64,000 bases of DNA from Kryptolebias marmoratus (Eukaryota > Chordata > Actinopteri > Cyprinodontiformes > Rivulidae). Within the stretch, counting starts at the first letter, position 1. Every line of letters begins with the position of its first letter. The position numbers and the translations under genes were made by a program. The notes below the pieces were generated by a model. The model saw only the letters and a list, made by a program, of their open reading frames with translations. It had not been told where the DNA came from and searched no databases. Shown in pieces: positions 33,946 through 46,732 of this stretch. The stretch covers positions 24,422,362 to 24,486,361 of the forward strand of contig NC_051432.1 of the NCBI RefSeq assembly GCF_001649575.2. Reading direction: 5' to 3'.

Positions 33946-34722
33946 CCTGACTGTTCCTCTGCTGTGCCTGATGAGGGCAGTGCAATTCTAGACACTTGTT
34001 CTCAGACAGGCGTCCTGAACTCTTGTCTTCTGGGGTTAAAGGTTGAAAATGAATGCTAGATTAGATCTGGCTCACCTGAAGTGGATTACCTCAGGGAAGA
34101 ACAAATATCGGGAATTCTGCTCCGGATTGACAAAACCAAGAAGAAATTTTAAAGGAGTCACAACCCTTGATGTCATGAAGACCAGACAAAATAACAATTT
34201 CTTATAACAATGGTTAATGTGTCCTTAAATAAAAAAAACTTAAGCAAATTGACTGGATGACAACTACCACGTGTTTGTTTACCTGCTAAAACAACTGAAG
34301 TGACTGAAAATAGGACAAATGTTAAACTTTCTGGTCGAGAAGAGGTTTTGCAAAAGCCACATGTGTTTTAATGATAAGCTCTTTAACGCGCTCCACCGCC
34401 CTGCTCGATCCTTGATATTTATTCCTCGTTTTTTTTCTCTTTTCTTTCATAATTAGCGGCGGATTGACGCTTTTATTTCCACCTAAATGTCTTCTCTGAG
34501 ATTCCTCGCTTGTCTGGTTTCGCCATATTCGTTTCCGTGCACAGACTGCAGCCATCGAGCTTCCACGTTGTTTTCAGTGGACTCAGCTGAGTGCTTTGTT
34601 TACGTTGATTGTGGACCCACATTTCAGAAAATCATTCTACATCTAGGAAAACTACAGGAGTAATTGCTTTTAAACGGCACCATTTGATTTAGTTCAGGAT
34701 AACATTTTTTCATATTTGTACC
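33946..34722. other. Gene-free DNA downstream of nomo
   Basis: No coding frame, repeat end or RNA gene recognised. Confidence 0.5.
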
Positions 34723-34730
34723 CTTTAAAG

Positions 34731-34942
34731 CAGGGGTGGCCAATCCTGGTCCTCCAGGGCCACTATCCTGCAGGTTTTACTTGTTCCTCTGCTCCAACAC
34801 ACCTGATTTGAATCAATGGGTGATTAACAGGCTTCTGCAGAACATGAAGAGGTGATTTAACCTCTGAATCAGGTGTTGGAGCAGAGAAACAAGTAAAACC
34901 TGCAGGATAGTGGCCCTCGGGGACCAGGATTGCCCACCCCTG
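34731..34942. mobile_element. hAT-type palindromic MITE, copy 2 (212 bp, intact)
   Basis: Begins CAGGGGTGGCCAATCC and ends GGATTGCCCACCCCTG, so the first 8 bases are perfectly inverted. An exact 8-bp duplication CTTTAAAG lies on both sides. The two arms pair along nearly the whole element. Same length as copy 1. Confidence 0.92.
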
Positions 34943-35612
34943 CTTTAAAGCATATTCACTCATAGTTGTATTGAGAGTTGTCTCCTTGCTGTTCCACGGT
35001 GTAATCTCTGCTCAGGAAAATGGTAAACTGGAAGGAATGACATCTTTCTGAAATCTTTTTTTTCCCCGACTGAGACATCACAGAAAGATGAAAGGCATTA
35101 AATGAAGAACAGACCTCTGGACGAAATCACTTTATGACCACGCTGGCTGTGACTCAGAGGAAGAGGTTTGTAACCAACAGGAAGGTCTGTGGTTACAGCT
35201 ACAGTTTCCACCACTTTACTTTGAAGTGCCTGTTGTTTTCATGAACCATTGAATCTGACGTGAACTGTAGCACACAGAGAGGTCAGCAGACAGTAAAGTC
35301 AGCTCATTTACTGTAAGAGGGGTGGTAATTATGAAGTTTCCTGACTGCTAATAACCTCACAGCTGACATTTTGAACAGCAACATCAGTAAAATCCCAGGT
35401 GCAGCCATTTACCCTGAATTATCCTCAACAAGGAACCGTTAGTGTCGTTTCAGTGACAGACACACACTCGCCACGTAACTACAAGACAATTCATCCTCTT
35501 CAGTGCCGACTGCTTTGTTTCACAACACTGATATTTCTGAATAGTTGTTTTCACAGAGTGAGGAAAAAGGATAACATTCATGTGATTTCATCATGAACAT
35601 CCAGTTTTGGAA

Positions 35613-35945
35613 GTGAAGTGAAGTGAAATTTATTTATATAGCACTTTTCAGCGTTCCAAAGTGCTTTACAACACAGAATCAAATACAGAAATAAAAACAT
35701 CAACCAGGTAATTTTAGCTAATGCAATAAACTTTCCTCTAAGAGGAGGCATTTGAAATACAGAGATAAAAACATCAAAATCAAATACAGATAACTTTCAC
35801 AGAGTAATGAGTATGATTGGTATAACTATAACAGGTAATTTGAGTAAACTAACAATCTCTCAGTCGGTCAGTGATGTATAACCTAAACAACAATCAGGTA
35901 CAGAAATACAGAGATAAGGATGGCTTTTCAGAGGTATTACATATA
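35613..35945 (-). repeat. LINE/SINE 3' tail plus degenerate direct repeats
   Basis: AAATTTATTTATATAGCACTTT and AAAGTGCTTTACAA are a minus-strand CR1/L2-type tail. It is followed by repeated words AATACAGAxATAAAAACATCA at three or more places. No ORF. Confidence 0.5.
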
Positions 35946-36040
35946 ATCCATCCATTTTCTGCACCAGCTTCTCCTTTCCGGGTCGCGGGGAGCTGGTGCC
36001 CGTCTCCAGCAGTCCCTGAGAGAGGCGAGGTTATCCAGAC
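35945..36040 (-). repeat. Fragment of the SINE family also seen near 47.2-47.6 kb
   Basis: TCCATCCATTTTCTGCACC, GGGTCGCGGGGAGCTGGTGCC and CAGTCCCTGAGAGAGGCGAGG are the minus-strand image of the 3' end of the SINE at 47231-47585. Confidence 0.65.
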
Positions 36041-36129
36041 GTAGAAGATGAATCATTAGAAAGCTTTTTTTGTGTTTAAAATTAACCTCCTCAAGATTTA
36101 AGCAAAGATGTTGCACAGTGTGTATGATA

Positions 36130-36460
36130 TCAGCTACTACTGCACCAATTTTTAGCTCAATTTTTGGTAAAGAATGACTGCATTAAAGCCATTTTTGTAT
36201 TTGTTAAGGTCACTTAGCTGTGGCGGACATCTTGAATTGAGTTGACTCCAAAATTTAATCCATTGTAGATGAACATCTGTAAGTTCCTTTAAAATCCGTC
36301 CAGTGGTTCATGAGATATTTGGCTAACAGGCAGACAGAATTGACTCAAATAGTTAACGGTAACATTTTAAGAACAGGTCTCGCATGATGTAAAAGCTGGA
36401 GATGACTCTCAGCTACTTTGGTGGCCATTTTGAATTTGGTTGAGTACAAAAATGATTCAG
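36130..36460 (-). repeat. HINE-like repeat, termini absent
   Basis: The blocks GTGGCGGACATCTTGAATTG, CAGTGGTTCATGAGATATTT and a second GTGGCCATTTTGAATTTGG show parts of two modules on the minus strand. Confidence 0.65.
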
Positions 36461-36864
36461 TTCCGTTCAAAGATCACACAAACATGAAACGTGAAGCATT
36501 TACCTCAATAAACATAAATATGTCACCTTTTTAAAACTCTTCCTCTCACCCAAACAGCCGGCGATTATTCTTTGAGTTTTAAAGAGCAAACTTCTGTTCC
36601 CCTTCATTATTTCTCAGTCTTGTAGGAGCCGTTGGTCTGCCTTCCTTTCTTACTCCACAGACCTGTCTGACACTGAGCTGCTGCACAGGAAGCGCCTCCC
36701 GTTTGTTCTCTCCACTTCCTGCCATGCAGCCCGTTTGTCAGCAGCCGAGACGCTGCGCTGGGTTTCCTCTGCTGGCATTTTGATTTGATACGATTGAGAT
36801 GCAGCCAATTAGTGTGAGCCGTGAAGCTCAGGGTCTGTGAGGAATGAAAGATGCAACAACAACA

Positions 36865-36871
36865 ACACACA

Positions 36872-36904
<33 letters not shown>
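36865..36904. repeat. (CA)n microsatellite
   Basis: Run of about 18 CA units after an AAC-rich lead. Confidence 0.95.
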
Positions 36905-36905
<1 letters not shown>

Positions 36906-37275
36906 GGTGTCAGCAGCTTCATCTGATAACCTTATCTCTCAGGTTCACAGCACATGACGGATTCTTCTTGATATGGGAAATATATTTTTGTCGTTTTATT
37001 TTATTTTTTTTTTTTGGAAACAAAAACACAACTCATTTATATTTCTTAACAAAAAGGTTTTCTTGCTGGAATAATTGTCAGCAAGAATCATTATGAAACA
37101 GCTTTCTGACATTCTAGCGTGACTCTTTGATCGCATAAACTCGATAATATTGCTTGACTTCACGTGTTCTCCCAAAATAACTCAGAGATTCATAACAACC
37201 CTTGACATTCCCTAACAAACGTTCTTATGTTTTGAGCAACAAATGGCTAATTTCCTATCATATTTATTTAAATTA

Positions 37276-37410
37276 AAGGGACAGATTGGCCATTTTTGTG
37301 AATTTTCTGTCAAATAGTTATCAGTTAATACCTTTTTATAAGCCATTTTTAAATTGTTTTTTCAGGCTTATAAAACAACGCTTTCTCAAAAATGTCATAC
37401 AGCTGTGAAT
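37276..37410 (-). repeat. Dispersed repeat family B, copy on minus strand
   Basis: Starts AAAGGGACAGATTGGCC, the reverse of the CCCTTTAA end of the copies near 6.0 and 38.9 kb. Ends with the TTTCTCAAAAATGTCAT block. Confidence 0.5.
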
Positions 37411-37681
37411 GAATATCACACCTCTACACTTTTGCATGACACTGTTTGTTTTCTCAGCTGAACAACGACCATGTTACTATGCAAATATCTGCTTGCTGAG
37501 CACAGATAGGTCGTGAAACTGTGAATGCATCCTTTCACCGGGAGTTGAGTAAATCTTTGAAGTCGACTGGATGTGTTGATCAGGTGGAGTGAAAGATTCA
37601 GCAGACGTGAGAGATTGACGTTCGTGTAACACAAGCGTGGTTTGGGTGAGAAAACATATAAACTAAACAAACGATGTGGAG

Positions 37682-37883
37682 CAAGGGGGGTCCAATCTTG
37701 GTCCTCGAGAGCCACCATCCTGCATGTTTTACTTGTTCCTCTGCTCTAAAACACCTGATTTGAATCTATGGGTGATTAACAGGCTTCTGCAGAACAAGCA
37801 GAGGTGATTTAACCTCTGAATCAGGTGTGTTGGAGCAGAGAAACAGGTAAAACATGCAGGATAGAGGCCATGGAGGACCCCTG
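37682..37883. mobile_element. hAT-type palindromic MITE, copy 3 (202 bp)
   Basis: Starts CAAGGGGGGTCCAATC and ends GGACCCCTG after a small deletion of the right arm. Flanked by ATGTGGAG and ATGTAGAG, an 8-bp duplication with one change. Confidence 0.8.
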
Positions 37884-38721
37884 ATGTAGAGGTTTAACAT
37901 TAGCTATCGAGCGTTCTTTCACAACCGCACAGTCGCCTGATTAATGATGCAAGTGGCGAACGTGCAAATATGTTTTTGTTCCCCCATTTTTGACTTAAAA
38001 TGTTTTCTGATTCCAGTTTTAGTTACAAACTAAAAACATACTATCAAAAGTAATCTCCACATATAACACCTTTCTCCATCTGCTTTGTGTTTGCTTTACA
38101 GTGCAGCTCTGCAAAACTCTGGTTGCCAGATATACGATAATTATTGTATTTATTTAGGGTTTATACAAAATACGATAAATAGTTTTTGAAAAGACCAATT
38201 ATATAATAGTTTGGACATTTCCGTGCACCAATAAAAAACTTTTTATTCGCATGAACTCCCACTTATCATCAGAAAGTCCAACTCGACCAGCCTCTCCAGG
38301 TACGCCAACCCCCCCTCCTCTGCTGTGCACGACACACACCTCATCTTTAACTTCCCAATTATCCCTGATTTTACTACAAATCAGAGAGAATAGAGTAAAA
38401 AAAAGAGAGAGATCACACTAATTAAGAGCACAAGATATTCAGGAGTTCATAAAAAGTGGGAAATTGTTCTTTTAGTCACATCTACTCTGACCGGAGGTGG
38501 AGCTCATCTGTATGCAGGTGAGCATTTTTAGGCTGAACACGACAAACACTCGACAAAAAGTGGACTAATTATGGCCTAAAAGTGAAAGTTTTGTAAATGT
38601 CTGCATTGGTTTCATATGAGCACAGTTTGAACCTAAGTCTCCTGAATGAAAATGTGAAACAATATTCATTAATGACCATTTATTTGTAACACAACTAGAC
38701 ACTAATGCACACCATTATGCT

Positions 38722-38901
38722 GTTTTTGAGAAAGAGTTGTTTTATAAATCTAATGGGCCATTCATTTGGCTGAATGAAGACGCATGTCCTTTTCTCCATA
38801 CTCTGTTCTTTGTGACTGATGTTGCAGTTGATAAGGTACTAACTACTGATAACTATCTGACAGAACCTCGCTTCAAAAATGATCAGACTGTCCCTTTAAG
38901 A
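38722..38901 (+). repeat. Dispersed repeat family B, copy 2
   Basis: TTTTTGAGAAAGAGTTGTTT to CAGACTGTCCCTTTAAG, parallel to the copy at 5828-6036. Confidence 0.5.
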
Positions 38902-39025
38902 TGGGTTGTTTTGCTGCAGTTGACTTTCTTTACAGCAAAGAGAAAACTGATCCATCCTCTCAGAATTCTATATGTTTCTTGGTCTGCTGCATTCTTATCA
39001 CCTAACATAACCCTCCTCATTGATG

Positions 39026-39057
<32 letters not shown>
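39026..39057. repeat. (CA)n microsatellite
   Basis: About 15 CA units. Confidence 0.95.
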
Positions 39058-39059
<2 letters not shown>

Positions 39060-39837
39060 CAGCGGCTTCCTTCACAGCCTGAGTCACTCCTATCGCTCAT
39101 AATGCACGGGCCAGGACACAAGTCATCGCCAAGCAGAGGAGAGAGGAGGCAGCGGCGGGTGGAGCACGCTGTCTGTTGCGCATTAATAGCAGACGTTTGA
39201 TGGGAAGGCAGGAGCAGGCAGGGATTAAATATTCAGGGAGGATGATTACATGATGGGCAGTGGTGAGCCTGGTGTGTAACAGGATCTACTGGATGATGTT
39301 TGTGGCAGCTGAGGTCAGTGTGTGTGAGTGACTCCAAGTGTCAGTTTCTATCAGCACAGGAGGTGTCGTGTCAACCTTTTCTGAAACTTAATGCCTACTT
39401 ACTGCTCGCCAGATGTGATGGTGGCTGAGGAGACGGCCTCGTCCCTAATATAATCAAAGTGACACGGTGCTGCGAAAGCCTCCAGTCGCCCCTCACTTCT
39501 TTATATTTAGCTTCCAGTGAGTCAGACTTTCAATTTTCAGGCTCTCTAAAGAGATTTTCAACTTTTTCTTTGGACATCAGTTATGTTCAGAAACAAGGTA
39601 CGGGTCATTACTTTAGTGAAGAATTGTTGAATGAGGTAGAAGCAATTGATATGAAGGTAAAAACAGGAAATCCTCACAACAAATATAAGTTTGTGTGAGA
39701 AAAACATGTCAGAGTCATTTTATTATGAAGCACGGTTAAAATGATGCCAGGTGGACCAAAAGCACAGTCCTAAGAAAAGAAAATACAATAAAAATACAAA
39801 ACAAAACAGAGGAATCCATAAACAAAAACAAAAGATC

Positions 39838-40385
39838 ATTTTATGTTGAGAAATGACAGTTGTAGCCATTTTGGTCAAATCTTAAAAATAACGTTAAGTG
39901 CATTCTCACACAGCTAGAGTTGGTGTTGTGACTGACTCAACTATTATAACACCAAAGTCTATCACAGTATCTATAAAACTGACTAAATAATAGCCATTTT
40001 TTTGTGTTTTCTAAGGTCATTTGGTTTTGGCGGCCATTTTGAATTGGGTTGGCTTCAAATTCTAATCAATTGTAAAGATAATTCCAGTGATTATATCCTA
40101 AATGTTTCAATGAAATCTTTCCTGTGACAAAAAGACGTGACTCCAAATGGTTTACGTCTGTTAGTGTTCAGAATAAGTGGGGAGGGGGATCAGTCGCAAA
40201 GTTAGGTGGCTGTGGCAGCCGTCTTGAATTAGGGTGACAAAAATCAATTAGTTGTAGATGAACATCCAATGATTGCTTTCTGAGAGTTTCATTCAAACTG
40301 CTGCAGTGGTTCATGAGATATTTTAGTAACAAACTCACACGTCTGTGGGTGGGAAGCTGAAAGGCGAAGGCAGGCAATAATAAAA
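39838..40385 (-). mobile_element. HINE-like element, two-module copy
   Basis: Modules are marked by GGCGGCCATTTTGAATTGGG near 40029 and GTGGCAGCCGTCTTGAATTAG near 40211. The 5' end at the right reads GGCGAAGGCAGGCAATAAT, as in the copy beginning at about 45394 on the other strand. The hairpin end is missing. Confidence 0.7.
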
Positions 40386-43224
40386 TTAAAAATTAGATTA
40401 GATAGATAGATTAAATCAAGTTGCTTATCACTACTTAAATCAAAAGCCAATGAAAAATTATTTTTTCAAAGTGCCTTGAAACTCCCAGAAGTCAAAGAAG
40501 TTTTTAAATAAATCTTTTTGGCACAAGATGAGTCACTGCAGAGACATCTCTGTGTTTGAGTCCAAACTGGAGAACAATTAGGAGCATCTAACTGTCAACC
40601 TCTGCTAAAGGAAAAACTCAGATTAGTTTCTGAAATTGTGGGATTTAGGTCTTCAGAATGTGACCAAAACTGGAATACTCCACGTCGCTTAATTTGATTA
40701 TTGCTTATTCTCATTCATACTGTCCTTTCCAGAGTAAAACCCTAATCAATCAATGTGCATGTGAGCAGTTTAAGGTGAAAATATGCGTTGAAGCAGTCTT
40801 CCACCCGTCTTGTATGAGACTATAATCACTGTCATTCGCTGTCCTCAACATCGTCCCTTCCTTTTCCCTTCATCCTGCAGCAGCAATGCTTCAGTGCTCA
40901 GCTGAACAAATGAGTGCTCAGACCCACTCGCCATTCAGCAAGGACTTGTTCTGCTGCCGCCCCATTGGCTTTAAGAGATATTTGTCGTCGGGAGTGGTGA
41001 TAAAAGCACAGACATCATGGTAATAAAAAGGATCACGGGCTCTGGGAAGGACTGGCTTTCCTTCTGTCCTTCTTTGCCGGCTCTTAGTTTTAACATCGGC
41101 GCTGTGGTCTGTACTTGCATGTGTCTCGTCTGGATCTTGATGGAAGGGGAGGGGGAATGTGACAGAGGGGAAACAGATTACTTGAAGGATTTCCGGTGCG
41201 TAAACACTGGAAAGTTTATTAAACTGTACTTGTAAAAGTCCTTGAGGAAAGTCGTGAAGAAGGACAAAAAACACAAAAGGACTTCTGACACTCTGGAGGA
41301 GGCTGTGACCAAAAGGCTTCTGTGTTAAGATTTTTATGCAGTACATCAGTGGGATGAGCTCTGAATGTTAAATGTGTACCATCAGCTTGCAGCAGGAGAT
41401 GTATCGATTAGTGCCCAACTAGTCATTAAAGTTCTTGTTTCAGGACAAACGTGGGCTTGGTCCAAACACAGCATTCTGCATGGAAAATTAACATTTTATT
41501 TACATATAAAATGTTCAATAGTTTGCAAAATAATTCAACATATTTAAATAAATGTTGACCTATTAGGGTTTTTAGTGGCTGATAGTAATGCCAGTGTTTA
41601 GAAATCAGGGCAGTCAGTGGTTGATTTATGAAACTGACCTGTTTGTTTTCGGCCAATAAATATAACAGTTTATTATTATTACACATTATTAATTTAGTGA
41701 TTTACCCTGAGGCCCGATGTGTATACCTTCTGACCTACACCACAGTTTATTAAAGGTTTGCTAAGAATGCAGTTTTCTTTGCAGAAACTTAATGTTTTCT
41801 ATGCAACCAGTTAAATAAACATAAGAAGTTACAGTCTTCCAAATTTATTTTAATTTTATTTACTCATTTTTGTAAAAATCAGCCCTGTAGTCTGTTCAGC
41901 TTTTTTTGGAGTGTGTTGGTGTTGTACTGAAAAGCACAAATAACTCAAAGATCTCTGTCAAAAAGTGTAACACTGTATGCTGCTTGTTGCTATACAGGAA
42001 ATGTGTTACATAAATAATGTGTGATTTAATTTGATTTTAATTGACTTAGGAGCTGACCACAAAGAGGCGTCCACACAGAGAGGATGTTTGAGGAGCTCCA
42101 AGTTCTGAAGTTGAAAAAAAAATCTTGAAACACCACAGTTGAGTTGAGTTGACCTAATCTATGACCAAAGTGTGTCCTCTTGTTCTCGTATTTAAATTTC
42201 ACACCAACCATGTTAGGTTTATGGGCATGCCCCATGCTTTGCTTCCTGTTTTTGGTGTGTTTTTGCACCACATACAAGTCTGGCACAGTTACCACAACAT
42301 TTTGAGCCACGTGTTTCCGTGTTTACAAAGATATATTGAGAGACAAGAAATAAAAAAGATTGTTTTAGAAAAAAATGTGATAAATTCTTAGTGTGCTCAG
42401 ATGTAACTTAGAGTTTAAAAACAGCAAAAATTGACCTAATTAATTGTCTGACTGATCAGCTGGTTTGAATAGAAACTGAAAACTGCTTAGTGAAATGTGT
42501 GAACTTTATTTGTCTTTGTTCTGCACAACCAATAATAGTGAAAACTCTACTCTACAGACACATTTAATAACTAATAATTATCAGCTATGCATCACATTAA
42601 ACAGGTAAACTAACTGGACTTCCTGGACTCATTTAGAACCGTCCATCTTTTGGCAATGTTTGATTATTAAATCTGTAAAAGCATCAATGGGATTCTCAGT
42701 TTAAGATGATTCAGGATGATAAAACCAGAAGCAAAGTTTCGTCGTCCCACCTTCTCCTTCACGTTTTGCTGAGCAGTAGTGGTTACTGATGCTGCTGCCA
42801 GATACAACGCACACGTTTTGATTAGGCTCAAATACCTTTACTGATTAATCCAATTAATTAAGCAGCTGAACAGTGAGCCAAGTAATAACATAGTTGAGCT
42901 TTGTGTGCAAATTTAATTTGACAGATTTGTGGTGCGTACAGTTAAAAAGCTTCTTCAAATGTGGGTGAGGAGCAGAGAAGCCGTTAGAACAGAAAAGAAG
43001 GTAGATGGAGAAAGAGAGCGTTTGAGAAAAATGAGGGAGTGAAATCCTCTCTGACCTCCACCACCGGTTAGCCTGAGGATGTCGATGTGAGCTGCTGAAG
43101 GACACACAGGCTGAACTTTCAAAATATAAAAGTAACCTGGGCAGCTTTTAAATAAAAACTATTAGGACAATAGTTTTAAAACTGATATGAATGAATAAAA
43201 CACATACGACTGTCAAACAGTAAA
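40386..43224. other. Gene-free stretch
   Basis: Unique AT-rich DNA. A GC-richer segment at 40850-41060 has an open minus-strand frame to 41346 without recognisable homology. No repeat family member or RNA gene recognised. Confidence 0.45.
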
Positions 43225-44435
43225 AGCAGGTTTTTGACTTTATGTGTTTGTGAGCAATAACCTCATCAACCACTAGATAGTTAATGATCAATCCCTCCAG
43301 GATTTCGTGGGCATTTTTTGTGATTGTTACAGGCTAAAATGCCTGATTTCGTCTGTCATTTTCCTAAAAGTTGCGATAAAAAGTTGTGATTTTGTTTTTT
43401 ACTAAAATCAATAAAAAACCATAACTTTTAATATACAAACCAAAAATACTTACTAGTTTTGTAAGATAATTGCCAATAAACATTGCCATTCTCAAAAGGT
43501 GCTTTATTTGAGAACTTTGATAGCTTATAAACTGACATTCATGACCATTTCTGGATTGTCCCTCGTCTGCAGCTCTCCTCACATGTTTTGCAGACACAAA
43601 GTGTTTGTCGATGCATTTATGTTCCATGATTACACTGCAGGACGAGCAAAACAGCTTCCCCCCCACTCTCCTGCAGCTGGGTAAGAAACTGGTTTGCAAA
43701 TGTGAAGCATTAGCACACATTTTGGCTTCGGTCGCTGCTCCTGCACGCTCCTGGCATTCTGATGTTAACAGGAAGTGACGTCACGTGTCTTCTTCCTGAG
43801 TTATTTGGAGTTATTTTGTATTCCACACTACACAAACCCACAAAGAAGACACTAGACCGCAGAAACGGTGGCAAATCACTTTAGAAACAATAAATATTGG
43901 GTTAAAGTTGCTGTGTTTTGGGCAAAGTTGCAAAAAGTTGCGATTTTGCGGGGTTTGCTTGATTTTGCGTTAATTGTTACGATCGCAACATTGTGAAATC
44001 CTGGAGGGTCTGAATGATGGTTTTATTGAAACTTTCAGAATTGGATATACGTCCACAATTGATTAGATTCTTGTTGTCAACACAAGTCAAGAAGGCCGCC
44101 ACAGCCAGCTGACATTAGAAAACACATAAATGGTTTTAACTCAGCCAATATTCCAGACATGGAGCTCAAATGTGGAATGATAGTAGCTGAGAGTCATCCC
44201 TAACACATATTTTGAGCACTACACATTGTGCTATATTTTTGCATAAAACTTTAAGCAATATCTTTTGGTGTCAGTTCTGTTTGTCTGTTCTTTCATAAGG
44301 TCCTTTACAAAGTTTGACCCAAACAGCTTTAACTCCGTCTCTTCTTATCATAAGATGATTTGAGTTAAAAACTCTAAATCAAAGTCGTCAAACGATATCC
44401 ATTCCTTCAAGAAACGCTAGGCCTTTAACTGCAGC
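43225..44435 (+). mobile_element. HINE-like element split by a hAT-like insertion
   Basis: The left part (to 43288) has CCTCATCAACCACTAGATAG. The right part (from 44013) resumes with TTATTGAAACTTTCAGAATTGG, GTGGAATGATAGTAGCTGAG and the end ATTCCTTCAAGAAACGC then TAGGCCTTTAA. The interruption is the 724-bp element described separately. Confidence 0.75.
43289..44012 (-). mobile_element. Non-autonomous hAT-like element with zinc-finger remnant
   Basis: Ends CAATCCCTCCAGGATTTC and, inverted, CAGACCCTCCAGGATTTC (16 of 18 match), with AATGAT directly repeated on both sides. On the minus strand near 43685-43560 a frame reads GKLFCSSCSVIMEHKCIDKH then SAKH. This is the Cys2-His2 BED-like finger typical of CGGBP1/hAT transposases. 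The rest of the transposase is gone. The hAT assignment is inferred from ends and finger; a full 8-bp duplication is not visible. Confidence 0.7.
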
Positions 44436-45393
44436 TTAAACAATGGCCTACTTTTTGTGTTTAATCAAAATGTTTTGCAGCAACAGACAATAGTGTCTTG
44501 CTCTAGAGAGGGAGGGGGAAATGTATGACAGAGGATAGTGGGAAACAATGAAAAAACCTTTTAAACACAAGTTCAATAAAAACAGAGAGATCTGTCAGAA
44601 ATATTGAGATGGAAACAAAGTTTTTGGCACTCAGACTCAGTCAATATGAGGCATCTTCATTAAACACTGGCCCCCAAACAGGACAGGATTTCCCATGATG
44701 CAATACAAACTTTCAGCAAAGTGTCATTATGAGTAATTATACCACATTCCTATTTTCAGAGTGGCTGTTTGGCGAATGAAACGTTTACTCTCTTTGAGTC
44801 AGAGATCAATGTGGCACAGAGAAGGTACAGACATTAAAGGCTTCAAACCTCTGCTGTTAGATTTCCTGGAAAACAGTCAGAAAATCTCTGTGTCCGGCCA
44901 AAACCCAGCAGCGTCCAACATTTAGAGCAGCTGATTGGAAGATTTCATTTATTTTTGATTCTAATTTTACCTGTGGTAATCTCCAGGCAAGATGTTGCTG
45001 TTTTTATTCTCTCTACAGCTTGAGCGGTGTAATATTCACTCCTGATTTGGCCTTTGAGCCTTTTTAGCTTTGTTTTTGTTATCAACCAACCCCTGAGGGA
45101 AATATCAGGCCCTCCAGGTGGTAAATGATATGTTTACTAGTTTAACAGCACTGTCAGTACAAGTTGATCTGCATAAAAACAAAATGAAGCATTGTGTGTG
45201 TTTGTGTTTGTTGTTTTATAAAGGACTTTTCAATTTTCATTTTAGGTTGTAGGGCAACAAAATATGAAAAAAATCCCAAAGGAGTGACTCGGTTTTTCCG
45301 TGCAAAAAGTAAATAATCTGAAATTCAACAAAATCCTTCAAGACAAACTGATTTTGTGTTACCAAAATGTAACCAACACTAAATATTAGCTTT
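44436..45393. other. Gene-free stretch
   Basis: Unique DNA without recognisable ORF, repeat end or RNA gene. Confidence 0.45.
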
Positions 45394-45785
45394 TATTGCC
45401 TGCCTCCGAAGGCGAAGGCCTGTGTCTGTCTGTGTGTGTTTGCCTGTTTTGTTAGCAAAATATCTTTTGATGGATTTAATGAAACTCTCAGAAAGTAATT
45501 ACTGGACATACATTTTGAACTGATTACCATTTGGAGTCAACTCCACAGCAAAGAAACCTTAGCAAACACAAAAAAATGGTTTTAAATCCGTCAATCCTAC
45601 AGATCATGAGCAAGATGTTTAAACCTTTGCCATTAACTATTGTTTGTTAGCAAAATATCTTTTGAATAAAAGAATAAATTTGAATAAAACTTTCAGTGAC
45701 AAACCCAATTCAAGATGGCTGCCACAGCCATCTGACCTTAGAAAACACAAAAACGACAATAACTAAGCTAACTAAAGAATGATGA
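45394..45785 (+). mobile_element. HINE-like element, two-module copy, hairpin end lost
   Basis: Starts ATTGCCTGCCTCCGAAGGCG. Two GTTAGCAAAATATCTTTTGA blocks, about 190 bases apart, mark the modules. The second module has CAATTCAAGATGGCTGCC. Confidence 0.7.
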
Positions 45786-46732
45786 GTTTCAGCTTCAACA
45801 TTACCTTTTGATGATTGGTTAGTAAACTGGTTGTATTTTTAAAGTTAATATTGTTATTTTCAGAGTGATGTAATCTGTTTACAGTAAGTTAAATATCACC
45901 CAAAACTCCATAAGTTGCTATCTGTGGGCTCTTTGTTGCAGGTTGCTTTGAGGTTTCTGATAAATCTAAATAAATTAATTAATAATCTGATGTTATTGAA
46001 GCCACACACATAGGAGGCTTATTTTCCCTGATTAGCTCCTCTCTTCTCACTGAAGTGCTGATCTTTCACATGTTTAATGTCACATGTGCATCTTGTTGTA
46101 ATATCAAACCACCTTCATCACACTTTTTTATCTTGTTACAAAATTTCTCTATTTAATTTCTCTTTTTTCATGTTTTTTCTCCCACAAGTGGAGTTCTCCT
46201 CACATCTCTGCCTGACACTGTCCCTCCCTTCATCTTTTGCTCTCTTTATTCTCTCCAACCCTCACGCTGAGCTGCATCTCCTTTTTTCTTATGTGAATAA
46301 TACATGGCCTCTGAGGCTTTGGATGTGGAAAGAGGAGAAGAAGATCCCTGGGCTGGGCTGGGCTTCCCCCCCCCTCCTGTCAGCTCACCTGCAGGACCCT
46401 CACGCTCTTAGTGTCTGGCCAGCAGCTGAGAGGAATACTGAGGAAGCTCCTGCAGCACATATACAGTCCCACTGTTATCAGCAGGTGACTGAATATAAAC
46501 AGAAACACATCATTAGGAAATCTTTGTGTGTGCGCTCAATAAAGGTGAGGCCAGAAAGCAAACAAAATGTGCAGATGTACATGTCTGTCTTTATGAAATC
46601 GATCATTTCCTGTTTTAAAAAACTGGCTTCTGGGTCTTGGATTATAGTAAAAAATGACAAATTCACACTGAGTTTCACACAAATCCTAACAAAGACATAC
46701 AAATAAGACTCACTCTATTAACCTAATCAAAA

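Larger units (their letters stand above)
37892..39837. other. Gene-free stretch with a GC-richer block near 39.1-39.3 kb
   Basis: Apart from family B and the CA run, mostly unique. The block 39100-39300 is purine-rich and compositionally distinct, but no ORF or RNA gene was recognised. Confidence 0.45.

Noticed and set aside
46077..46706. 209-codon open frame on the plus strand
   Set aside because: Composition is that of translated pyrimidine-rich DNA, with no domain, no splice context and no homology I recognise. The length can occur by chance in 64 kb.
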